A DNA stretch of 64,000 bases from Bog-473 sp963791455 (GTDB taxonomy: Bacteria; Actinomycetota; Acidimicrobiia; Acidimicrobiales; RAAP-2): the NCBI GenBank assembly GCA_963791455.1, contig CAWBSM010000001.1, positions 1 to 64,000 of the forward strand. Direction: 5' to 3'. Both the position numbers and the translations under genes were made by a program. This document shows, one piece after another, positions 57,141 through 64,000 of the stretch. Position 1 is the stretch's first letter. The number at the start of each line of letters is the position of its first letter. A model generated the notes under the pieces. It was not told where the DNA came from, made no database searches, and saw only the letters and a program-made list of their open reading frames with translations.

Positions 57141-57236
57141 GAGTTCCAGAGACTACGGGCAATCGGCAGCCCCCCGGTGACCAACACGCCATCGCAATCG
57201 TGCTCGGGCCGGGGGACATGCGAGAATCCAGCAGCC

Positions 57237-58715
57237 ATGTATGAGGGCACGTGGGAATCCGTGCGCACCCACGAGGTGCCCGTCTGGTACGACGACGCGA
57301 AGTTGGGCGTCTTTCTCCACTGGGGCCTCTATTCGGTGCCGGGCTGGGCCCCGCGCGTGCCCGACATCCAAGAGCTGCTCGTCAAGGACGGACCCAAGCG
57401 GATGTTGCGGGAGAACCCCTACGCCGAGTGGTACCTCAACACCATGCAGATCAAGGGAAGCCCGACCCAGCGGCACCATGTCGAGGTCTACGGGGACGAC
57501 TATCCCTACGAGCGGTTCGTCAAAGTGTTCAACGACGCCTCGGCCGGGGCCAACCTCGACGCCATCGCCGACCTCTGCCGCGCCGCCGGTGCGCGCTACG
57601 TGGTGCTCACCACCAAGCACCACGACGGCTTCGCCCTGTGGCCCTCGGCCGTCCGGCACCCGAGGAAGGGGATGTACCACGCCGAGCGTGACTTGGTTGG
57701 CGACCTGACCGAAGCGGTGCGGGCCAGGCGCATGCGCATGGGCCTCTATTACTCAGGCGGCTACGACTGGCCCTACAACAACGCAGTCCTCTCCAAGCCG
57801 GCCGACGCCGTGCTGGCGGTCCCCTATGGGCGCGAGTACGTCGACTACGTCACCGCGCATTGTCGAGAGCTCATCGACCGCTACCAGCCGTCCGTGTTGT
57901 GGAACGACATCTCGTGGCCCAGCGGCGGCAAGCTGGCCGAGCTCTTTGCCTACTACTACAACACGGTGGAGGAGGGGGCCGTCAACGACCGCTGGCGAGA
58001 GCCGAACATCCCTCACAACGGCGTCGCCGACGCGCTGGTGCGCGCCGCCGGCACGCTGCTGCAGTGGTTGTGGCCGCTCATCCCCGAGCGCAACAAGCGG
58101 TTGACCTTCTCCAGCCCCAAACACTGCGACTTTCGGACACCCGAGTACGACGTGTTGCACACCGTGTCGGAGCGCAAGTGGGAGCTGGCCCGCGGCGTGG
58201 GGCACTCCTTCGGCGCCAACCGCCACGAGCGGCCCGAGGACATCATCACCGACACCGAGCTCATCCAATTGTTCTGCGACGTCGTGTCGAAGAACGGGAA
58301 CCTTCTCATCGGTGTGGGCCCGCGGCCCGACGGGACGATCCCCGACGAGCAACAGGCGCCACTGCGCGGCCTGGGCGAGTGGCTGGTCGCCAACGGCGAA
58401 GCGATCTACGGTAGCCGGCCTTGGGTCATCACCGAGTCGGTCACCACGGAGGGGACGCCGGTGCGCTTCACCAAGAGCGGTGAAGGTGTCTACGCCCTCG
58501 TGCTGGGGATGCCGCCCTCGCGGCGCATCACCGTGCGCGCGCTCGAGGGGTCGCGCGTGCGCCGCGTCCGGCTGGTGGGGTCCTACGAGCAGTTGGAATG
58601 GTCTGCCGACGGTGGCGACCTCACCGTGACGCTGCCCGAGCGCCTCCCCCTGACCGCCGCCACCGCCTTGGACCTCGGGACCGAGGTGCGGGCGCGGCTG
58701 GGCGCCCCGGCATAG
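57237..58715 (+). CDS. alpha-L-fucosidase, GH29 family
   Basis: 492 aa from ATG 57237, chosen because GH29 homology begins directly with WESVRTHEVPVWYDDAKLGVF. Signature segments: LGVFLHWGLYSVPGWAPRV, RYVVLTTKHHDGFALWPS, GLYYSGGYDWPY and the nucleophile region PSVLWNDISWPSGG (Asp). C-terminal beta-sandwich about 380-490. No signal peptide, so it acts on imported fucosylated oligosaccharides. An overlapping frame opens far upstream (56070) but is a shadow of the LLM gene. Confidence 0.93.
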   Translation: MYEGTWESVRTHEVPVWYDDAKLGVFLHWGLYSVPGWAPRVPDIQELLVKDGPKRMLRENPYAEWYLNTMQIKGSPTQRHHVEVYGDDYPYERFVKVFNDASAGANLDAIADLCRAAGARYVVLTTKHHDGFALWPSAVRHPRKGMYHAERDLVGDLTEAVRARRMRMGLYYSGGYDWPYNNAVLSKPADAVLAVPYGREYVDYVTAHCRELIDRYQPSVLWNDISWPSGGKLAELFAYYYNTVEEGAVNDRWREPNIPHNGVADALVRAAGTLLQWLWPLIPERNKRLTFSSPKHCDFRTPEYDVLHTVSERKWELARGVGHSFGANRHERPEDIITDTELIQLFCDVVSKNGNLLIGVGPRPDGTIPDEQQAPLRGLGEWLVANGEAIYGSRPWVITESVTTEGTPVRFTKSGEGVYALVLGMPPSRRITVRALEGSRVRRVRLVGSYEQLEWSADGGDLTVTLPERLPLTAATALDLGTEVRARLGAPA

Positions 58716-58743
58716 CGAGACGCTCGCACGGTTCCCGATCGCC

Positions 58744-59394
58744 ATGATTCTGGATCTGTTCCTCATCGGTCTGGTCGTCAGCCTGGAGCCGATACCGCTC
58801 ACCGCGATGATCCTGTTGCTGGCGTCCGAGCGTGGGCTGTTGAAGGGCCTCGGGTTCACGCTCGGATGGCTGCTGACGCTGGTGGTGATCGTGGCGGTGA
58901 CCGTGTTGGTCACCGGCGGCCAGCCGCTCGTGCCGCACAGCTCGCCCTCGACGGCGGCGCTGGCCGTGAAGCTCGCCTGTGGAGTCGTGCTGGTCCTGGT
59001 CGCCGCACGCCGGCGCGCTCGTCCCGCGCCCACGGTGCCGAAGAGGGAGCCCAAGTGGATGTCGGGCATCGATCGCATCAACCCTCTTGCCGCGGCGGGG
59101 CTCGGCTTCCTGCTCCAGCCCTGGGTGCTGGTGACGGCGGGCGTGACCACCATCACCCAGGCCGAGCTCTCGTCCGGCCTCGAGTACTTCGCCGTGTTCG
59201 CGTTCTGCATCTGGTGCACGTGGAGCTACCTCGTCATGGAGACCTACGCCGCGGCGCGCCCCGCCAAGGTCAAGAGCACCCTCGACAAGATGCTGCACTG
59301 GATCAACACGCACAGAGACCAGGCGATCGTCTTCTTATCGCTGGGGCTGGGGCTCTATCTGATGGCCAAGAGCATCTCCGAGCTCGTGAGCTGA
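58744..59394 (+). CDS. Sap/GAP-like membrane protein (sulfolipid-1-addressing family)
   Basis: 216 aa with six hydrophobic segments. N-terminal LVVSLEPIPLTAMILLLASERGLLKGLGF matches the GAP/Sap family, which exports glycolipid- or peptidoglycolipid-type compounds in mycobacteria. The substrate here is unknown. Starts 28 bp after the fucosidase stop, possibly co-transcribed. A PLDc_N-type small membrane protein follows. Confidence 0.8.
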   Translation: MILDLFLIGLVVSLEPIPLTAMILLLASERGLLKGLGFTLGWLLTLVVIVAVTVLVTGGQPLVPHSSPSTAALAVKLACGVVLVLVAARRRARPAPTVPKREPKWMSGIDRINPLAAAGLGFLLQPWVLVTAGVTTITQAELSSGLEYFAVFAFCIWCTWSYLVMETYAAARPAKVKSTLDKMLHWINTHRDQAIVFLSLGLGLYLMAKSISELVS

Positions 59395-59460
59395 GGGCCG
59401 GGCCGGTATCCACCAGCGCAAACCCCGTGATCGGTAGCGTCGGCCGGGGAGGTGCACACG

Positions 59461-59691
59461 ATGTTCGCATACACGTGGCCGCTGTTGAGCCTGTTCTGGA
59501 CGTTCCTGATCTTCGCGGGAGTCTTCTTGATGGTGTTCTTCATCATCTGGTGCTTCATTGACAACTTCCGACGGCGCGATCACCACGGATTGGCCAAGGC
59601 GGTGTGGACCATCGTCATCTTGGTGATCCCGGTGCTCGGCGCGCTGGTCTACATCATCGCCCGGCCGGCCGACGCCGCCCTTTCCGCATGA
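59461..59691 (+). CDS. short PLDc_N membrane protein
   Basis: 76 aa from ATG 59461 (GGGAGGTG about 7 bp upstream; GTG 59452 is possible). Two transmembrane helices with the PLDc_N pattern: LFWTFLIFAGVFLMVFFIIW, link FIDNFRRRDHHGLAKAVWT, second helix IVILVIPVLGALVYIIARP. It ends without a SHOCT tail, unlike its two relatives at 54622 and 63434. Role unknown. Confidence 0.8.
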   Translation: MFAYTWPLLSLFWTFLIFAGVFLMVFFIIWCFIDNFRRRDHHGLAKAVWTIVILVIPVLGALVYIIARPADAALSA

Positions 59692-59712
59692 TGTGAGGGC
59701 GGCTGTTCGCGG

Positions 59713-60201
59713 TCAGCCGGCCGCCGAGTCGAGCACCAGGTGCCCGTCGTCACCGAGCGTGACGTCCCGGATGTCAAAACGTTCCGCGAGGATCGTCGGC
59801 ACGGCTTCGAGTGGCACCTCGGTCACGGTCGATGCCCCCCCGACCGGACGCTCCACGAGCACTGCCTGTTCGTAGACGAACAGCGAGAGGCATCGCTCGG
59901 GCCGGCGCAAGCCGGCCATGATGCCGGTGACGAAGGGGGACTCGGGGTGTGTCGCGGTGAACCAGTTGTTGACCACGATGTCGATCGGCTCGGCGGGTTG
60001 GGGGACGAAGCCGTACATGTCGGCCCAAGCCTCGTCCTGGAAAACCTGGAGCACCAGCTCGGCACCGTGCTCGACCAGCCGGTACCGGTGCACCTCGGGC
60101 AGACGCGGGTGAACGGCGCCGGCCAAACCGATGCGATCCAGATAGGAATCGAGCGAGGCGAGCGGTGGCACCGCACGACGAGCGTACTGCGGCGTCAGCA
60201 T
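59713..60201 (-). CDS. arylamine N-acetyltransferase-like protein lacking the catalytic core
   Basis: 162 aa instead of the usual 270-280. The start (LDSYLDRIGLAG, residues about 17-28) is the normal NAT N-terminus. After LPEVHR (about 38) it jumps straight to the C-terminal half: EHGAELVLQVFQDEAWADMYGF, then NNWFTATHPESPF. About 120 residues in between, which carry the Cys-His-Asp triad (RGGFCxE, THxxLLV, DVGFG), are missing, with no frameshift. The junction lies at ACCGGTACCGG near 60082-60092, a short repeat that could have mediated the deletion. Catalysis by the NAT mechanism is impossible; it may be a relic or a repurposed binding protein. Confidence 0.75.
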   Translation of the reverse strand: MLTPQYARRAVPPLASLDSYLDRIGLAGAVHPRLPEVHRYRLVEHGAELVLQVFQDEAWADMYGFVPQPAEPIDIVVNNWFTATHPESPFVTGIMAGLRRPERCLSLFVYEQAVLVERPVGGASTVTEVPLEAVPTILAERFDIRDVTLGDDGHLVLDSAAG

Positions 60202-60216
60202 TTTGCTTTTTTCAAT

Positions 60217-60244
60217 TTGACGTCGGCGTCGAGGAAACTAGGGT
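60217..60244 (+). promoter_or_regulatory. promoter of the 62-aa gene
   Basis: TTGACG (60217-60222), 16-bp spacer, TAGGGT (60239-60244), ending 35 bp before the ATG at 60280. It matches the sigma-70-like pattern of actinobacteria (TTGACR...TANNNT). It lies in the divergent gap with the NAT-like gene. Confidence 0.45.
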
Positions 60245-60279
60245 GGCGCTCCTCTCCGCGGACCGCAGGAGCGCCCGAC

Positions 60280-60468
60280 ATGCAGAACCACCACCCTGAG
60301 ATCGCGCAGCGTCCCGACCTGACGTGGGTGGTCGAGTGCCCGGAGTGCCGCCACGACGTCACCTCCACCGTGCCCATCGGGATCGGCATGGCGCTGAGGG
60401 ACCGGGACACGGCCGAACGCCTGCGGGACAACCACGCGGCGCGGCCGGTGCGCGCCGTCGCCTCGTAG
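60280..60468 (+). CDS. small hypothetical protein with one CxxC
   Basis: 62 aa from ATG 60280 (GGAG 8 bp upstream). Contains VVECPECRHDVTSTVPIGIG, a single CxxC that could bind metal as a dimer, and a helical C-terminus RDRDTAERLRDNHAARP. No family recognised. Preceded by a plausible promoter. Confidence 0.6.
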   Translation: MQNHHPEIAQRPDLTWVVECPECRHDVTSTVPIGIGMALRDRDTAERLRDNHAARPVRAVAS

Positions 60469-60562
60469 CGCGCTCGAGGTCACGTCAGCTTCAACCACGA
60501 CCGTTCGGCGTTCCACGTGGAGCAGTGGTGGGCCCCGCGAAACGCCGCTCACCAGGAACCAT

Positions 60563-60632
60563 GCGTTAACACTGCGGCTGTTAACACCGCTCGCCAACCC
60601 GGTCCACCGGGTTCAAAATGGCGTGTTAACAC
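60563..60632. repeat. GTTAACAC motif cluster with hairpin
   Basis: Three copies of GTTAACAC: in GCGTTAACACTG (60563-60574), CTGTTAACACCG (60578-60589) and GTGTTAACACC (60622-60632). Between copies two and three lies the perfect hairpin AACCCGG-TCCA-CCGGGTT (60596-60613). The region follows the 62-aa gene and precedes the 3' end of a minus-strand membrane-protein gene, so it may be a shared terminator or a protein-binding array. Confidence 0.5.
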
Positions 60633-60677
60633 CAGCGGTTTTGGGGCATCGTGCGTCGGGCTCTCCGGGCGACCCGA

Positions 60678-61604
60678 TCAGGCCGCAGTCGCACGGGAGG
60701 GGTTCCCGACGAGCTTGGCCGACATCTTCACCGCCTTGACAGCGCTGGTGGCCCCCGTCTGCAGGGCGGCCCCGATCACGATGACGAGGATGCCGAACCA
60801 GAACGCCACGCTCCCCCAGCCCAGCATCAAGATGCCCAGTCGCCCGAGCATGTAGGGCGGGGAGCAGACCACCGCGCCGACCGCACCTCCGACTGCGCTG
60901 GCGGCGAGCTTGTCCCTCCGGGACCCGGTCTGCTTGATGCCGACGAGGCGGGCCGGAACGGCGAGGTAGCAGAGCATCATGATGCCGACGACGATGCTCT
61001 GGGCCACGACGAAGCGCCAGTGGCTCCAACGCGTGACGATCAGCGAGGAGTAGGAGAGCAGCAGGCCGACACCACAGCCCCAGGCCAGGATGACCCGCCA
61101 GTGGCGCCGGGCCTGACCGAAAGCGGGGCGGATCTGGGGCTTGCCGGGCACCGAGATGGCGAAGGCGAACACCGCGTTGAGGAAGAAGCTGGCCGCGGTG
61201 AGGGCGGTCACCGCCACCACGCACGGGATCAGGATCGGGCCGGTGAGGACGTGGAACGACTTGCCGTGCAGTGCATGGAGCTTCAGGTCGAGGAGGGCCA
61301 GCCAGATCCACATGGCGGGGATGATCTGGACCAGAGTCAGACGCCAGTTCGTGAACAGCAGCTTCAGCCCCTGGAACAGCATGAGAAAGGCGCCGACGAT
61401 CAGGCCGAGAGGAGCCAGCCAGCGGCTGCGCCGGCTCAGATCGATGACCGCCTGCTCGACGGCCTTGTCGTCGCCGGTTCGGATGACATGGACGAGATGG
61501 GCGACCGCGGTCCCGACCCGCTCACGGCGGGTGGCGGCGGTCGTCGGCGCGGCCGGGGTCACGGCGTCGTCGGGTGCGTCCCGGCCCTGGTAGTCCACCG
61601 TCAC
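60678..61604 (-). CDS. polytopic membrane protein of unknown function
   Basis: 308 aa from GTG 61604, chosen for GAGAGGG 7 bp upstream; the frame extends to 61673. The N-terminus is a cytosolic, Ala/Thr-rich region with a short helix HLVHVIRTGDDKAVEQAVI. Six or so transmembrane helices follow, for example WLAPLGLIVGAFLMLFQGL and VVAVTALTAASFFLNAVF. The middle loop GKPQIRPAFGQARRHW is basic. No transporter or enzyme motif recognised. Confidence 0.75.
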   Translation of the reverse strand: MTVDYQGRDAPDDAVTPAAPTTAATRRERVGTAVAHLVHVIRTGDDKAVEQAVIDLSRRSRWLAPLGLIVGAFLMLFQGLKLLFTNWRLTLVQIIPAMWIWLALLDLKLHALHGKSFHVLTGPILIPCVVAVTALTAASFFLNAVFAFAISVPGKPQIRPAFGQARRHWRVILAWGCGVGLLLSYSSLIVTRWSHWRFVVAQSIVVGIMMLCYLAVPARLVGIKQTGSRRDKLAASAVGGAVGAVVCSPPYMLGRLGILMLGWGSVAFWFGILVIVIGAALQTGATSAVKAVKMSAKLVGNPSRATAA

Positions 61605-61822
61605 TGGTCGCCCTCTCGCCTCCCGCCGTCCTGGAGATCCGATCGTTTGAACGACCCCGTCATTGTGGATCATTTTGAGGCGGGCGGTGGCACGCTCTCA
61701 CCGGTTGGTCCGCAACCGCTTGCCAGTCGGCTGCCGACCCGACGGCCCGTGCCGTGTCGTCGGGTTGGGCGTAGCCTCGTCGCAGAAGCGGCCGCCCTTG
61801 CGAGCCAGTGGGAAGGCGAGAC

Positions 61823-63289
61823 ATGACGATCGAACGAGTGATCCAGGAGGCGGACGGCGGCCCGATGCCCAAGGTGGTCCACCACCTGAGCGATTCCGAG
61901 AGCAAAGAGAAGGGAAAGCGGGCGCGGGCCGACGTGCCCCGGTCCAGCCAGGCCGTGTTCGAGGTTGGGCCGGACCGGCCCGATCCTGTCGCCCTGCTCG
62001 AGGAACAGGCCACGACCCGGGTACCCGAACTGGTCCCGATCCGTTACGGACGCATGCTGGTCTCGCCCTTCACGTTCTTCCGTGGCGCGGCGCTGATCAT
62101 GGCGTCGGACCTCTCGACCACGCCCCGGTCGGGTCTTTCGGCGCAGATCTGCGGCGACGCCCACCTCTCGAACTTCGGAGTGTTCGGCTCGCCGGAGCGC
62201 TCGCTCGTGTTCGACTGCAACGACTTCGACGAGACGTTGCCCGGGCCTTGGGAGTGGGACATCAAGCGGTTGGCGGCGAGTGTCGTCGTCGCCGCCCGGG
62301 GGCGGGGCTTCTCCAGGCAGGCGCGGGCCGAGGCCATCACCGGGCTCGGACGGGTCTATCGCGAGGCCATGCGGGAGATGGCCGAGCTGAGCACTCTCGA
62401 GGTCTGGTACTCCCACGTCGACATCGAGAACGTGCTCCAGCTGCTGCAGGCGCAGGCGACGACCACGGGCTCCAAGGCCGGGGCCCACATGGCGTCGACC
62501 GCGGGCAAGGTCGTCGCCAAGGCCCGGACCAAGGACACGATGAAAGCGCTCGACAAGCTGACCACGGTGGTCGACGGGGAGCGCTGCTTCATCAGCGACC
62601 CGCCCCTCGTCGTCCCGGTCGCCGAGCTGTTTCCCGAGCTGCAGAGGGCCGCCCAACTCGAGCTCTTTCACGAGCTTCTGCGCCGTTACCGAGCCAGTCT
62701 GCCGACCGACCGGCGTCACCTGCTCGAGCAGTACGAGTTCACCCAACTAGCGCGCAAGGTGGTCGGCGTGGGCAGCGTCGGCACTCGGGCCTGGATCATG
62801 ATGCTGCACGGGCCCAATCCCGACGACATCTTGTTCCTCCAGGCGAAGGAGGCCGAGGCGTCGGTCCTCGAGCGCTTCACCAAGAAGAGCCAGTACGCCA
62901 ACCACGGTGAGCGGGTGGTCGCCGGCCAGCGCCTCATGCAGGCCGCCAGCGACATCTTCCTCGGCTGGCAGCGCACGGAGGGCCTCGACGGCTTGCCCCA
63001 CGACTACTACGTCCGTCAGCTCCAGGACTGGAAGGGATCCGTGGACGTCGACAACGCGATCCCGGAGGGGATGAGGGCCTACGGGGAGCTCTGCGCGCAC
63101 ACCCTGGCTCGGGCCCACGCCCGCTCGGGCGACCGGATTGCCATCGCCGCCTACCTGGGCAACAGCTCGACCTTCGAGAAGGCCCTTGCCAAGTTCGCCG
63201 AGACCTACGCCGACCAGAACGAGCGCGACTACGAAGTCTTCGCCGCAGCGTGCAAGAGCGGCCGGCTGCACGCGGAGGTGGGCGTGTGA
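61823..63289 (+). CDS. DUF2252 family protein
   Basis: 488 aa from ATG 61823 (GAAGGCGAG upstream). DUF2252 proteins have a kinase-like fold: RYGRMLVSPFTFFRGAALIM, QICGDAHLSNFGVFG (with the D-A-H-x-x-N catalytic-loop-like motif), VFDCNDFDETLPGPWEWDIKRLAAS (metal-binding DFDE), and VGVGSVGTRAWIMML. They are probably small-molecule or protein kinases/phosphotransferases, but no activity is established. Length normal, sequence uninterrupted. Two PLDc_N and related small genes flank it. Confidence 0.93.
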   Translation: MTIERVIQEADGGPMPKVVHHLSDSESKEKGKRARADVPRSSQAVFEVGPDRPDPVALLEEQATTRVPELVPIRYGRMLVSPFTFFRGAALIMASDLSTTPRSGLSAQICGDAHLSNFGVFGSPERSLVFDCNDFDETLPGPWEWDIKRLAASVVVAARGRGFSRQARAEAITGLGRVYREAMREMAELSTLEVWYSHVDIENVLQLLQAQATTTGSKAGAHMASTAGKVVAKARTKDTMKALDKLTTVVDGERCFISDPPLVVPVAELFPELQRAAQLELFHELLRRYRASLPTDRRHLLEQYEFTQLARKVVGVGSVGTRAWIMMLHGPNPDDILFLQAKEAEASVLERFTKKSQYANHGERVVAGQRLMQAASDIFLGWQRTEGLDGLPHDYYVRQLQDWKGSVDVDNAIPEGMRAYGELCAHTLARAHARSGDRIAIAAYLGNSSTFEKALAKFAETYADQNERDYEVFAAACKSGRLHAEVGV

Positions 63290-63433
63290 AATCGGGCACC
63301 AAACTGTCACCCGGGATTATGACTTTTGACTCTGTTGTGCAGCGGGGGGGTGATGGGATTGTTACGGTGCGTACGACGCCTGGCCACGGGCCGGGGGAAG
63401 ACCGCAATGACGACGACACAAGGAGCCCTCTGA

Positions 63434-63844
63434 ATGCTTGCCTCGAGCTACCAGTATCCGATCCTCGACTTCTTCTTGACGATGCTGTACTTCTTCCTCT
63501 TCATCATCTGGATCTGGCTGCTGATCACGGTGTTCATCGACATCTTCCGCAGCCGCGACATCGGCGGCGGGGCCAAGGCTCTGTGGTGCATTTTCGTCAT
63601 CATCCTGCCCTTCCTCGGTGTCTTCGTGTACCTCATCGCGCGTGGTGGCAAGATGCACGAGCGGGCGGCGGCCGAGTCGCAGCAGCAGCAGCAGGCGTTC
63701 GACCAGTACGTGCGAGAGGCAGCTGGGACCAGTGGTAGCAACACCGCGGACCAGCTCTCGAAGCTCGCCGATCTCAAGGCCAAAGGCGTGATCACCGACG
63801 CTGAGTTCGAGGCACAGAAGTCGAAGTTGCTGGCGAGCACCTGA
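63434..63844 (+). CDS. PLDc_N membrane protein with SHOCT tail (paralogue)
   Basis: 136 aa. Same plan as 54622-55023: LTMLYFFLFIIWIWLLITV, link FIDIFRSRDIGGG, ALWCIFVIILPFLGVFVYLI and SHOCT tail LKAKGVITDAEFEAQKSKLL. The two DNA sequences are nearly identical through the membrane segment, including a 26-base stretch without a difference, while the tails diverge. This points to a fairly recent duplication or gene conversion. A DUF6325-like gene follows after 61 bp. Confidence 0.85.
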   Translation: MLASSYQYPILDFFLTMLYFFLFIIWIWLLITVFIDIFRSRDIGGGAKALWCIFVIILPFLGVFVYLIARGGKMHERAAAESQQQQQAFDQYVREAAGTSGSNTADQLSKLADLKAKGVITDAEFEAQKSKLLAST

Positions 63845-63905
63845 GCCGGCGGCGGGGCGGCCCGCTTCGAACACCGATTTTCAGCAACCGACAGAGGAGG
63901 ACACC

Positions 63906-64000
63906 ATGACCATGGGACCAGTCAGCTACACGGTGGTCGCCTTCCCGGGCAACCAGTTCAACGGGAACATCGCACCCGAGGTGGAGAGACTCGTCGCCAG
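63906..64000 (+). CDS. DUF6325-like protein, 3' end outside window
   Basis: Partial, 31 codons. ATG 63906 with GAGGAGG upstream. The start GPVSYTVVAFPGNQFNGNIAPEVERLV matches the opening of small actinobacterial DUF6325/DUF1269-type proteins, usually found next to SHOCT/PLDc_N genes. Only the N-terminus is visible. Confidence 0.6.
   Translation, partial: MTMGPVSYTVVAFPGNQFNGNIAPEVERLVA

Noticed and set aside
56070..57236. Upstream extension of the fucosidase frame
   Set aside because: It runs antisense through the LLM oxidoreductase gene; GH29 homology and a plausible start begin at 57237.

Overview
The window is GC-rich actinobacterial DNA, most likely from an uncultured member of the Acidimicrobiia. 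Two adjacent secreted proteins carry the GYWLVASDGGIF..GDA..FGS repeat that I associate with that class. The F420-type LLM oxidoreductase, DUF2252 protein, Sap/GAP-like membrane protein, EmrB-type MFS and many GTG starts also fit. No rRNA, CRISPR array or complete IS element was seen.

Layout. (1) 1-954 is the 3' part of a chromosomal cytochrome P450 gene, followed by a terminator hairpin and an intact tRNA-Arg(ACG). (2) About 1,048-27,709 is an integrative, probably mobilizable element inserted at that tRNA. A tyrosine integrase lies next to the tRNA, and a 17-bp piece of the tRNA (1048-1064) is repeated exactly at 27693-27709. Inside are a coupled pair of an unknown protein and a PLD/DEAH/DUF3427 helicase, a Fic protein behind an operator-like repeat array, an excisionase-type HTH protein, a single-strand DNA-binding protein, a MobF-type relaxase-helicase and a type I restriction-modification locus (hsdR, hsdM, hsdS). 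On the other strand are ArdC and a five-gene block: helicase-nuclease, AAA ATPase, subtilase, TIR/deoxyribosyltransferase-like protein with a nuclease-like tail, and a small PD-(D/E)XK nuclease. No conjugative secretion system was seen. (3) About 27.8-32 kb is gene-poor, lower-GC sequence with an HNH-DGQHR protein paired with an Mrr-N-like protein and a few small zinc-ribbon genes. (4) 32.8-37.3 kb holds three secreted proteins: an NSG-repeat protein, a GYWLV-repeat protein and a GH43-GYWLV fusion. (5) 37.4-64 kb is housekeeping and metabolic chromosome: amidohydrolase, a DUF35-thiolase-CMD operon, MFS with a divergent MarR, two non-heme iron dioxygenases, catalase, oxidoreductase, hydrolases, a PAS-GGDEF-EAL protein, antiporter, lipid flippase-like protein, GH29 fucosidase, three related PLDc_N membrane proteins, a NAT lacking its catalytic core, and DUF2252.

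Many genes in the element are broken. The DUF3427 helicase has one in-frame TGA. The Fic gene, relaxase (twice), hsdR (about ten times), hsdM, hsdS and the nuclease-helicase are frameshifted while their motifs stay well preserved. Outside the element only one gene, a 6PGDH-like dehydrogenase, is frameshifted (twice). Either the element is in early decay or this part of the assembly has indel errors; the sequence alone cannot separate the two.

Most interesting regions: the minus-strand nuclease/ATPase/protease block (about 20.0-27.6 kb), in particular the overlapping TIR-like/nuclease pair, and the HNH-DGQHR plus Mrr-N-like pair just outside the element. Both look like defence modules. I cannot match the TIR-like/nuclease pair, or the HNH-DGQHR pair, to a named system.
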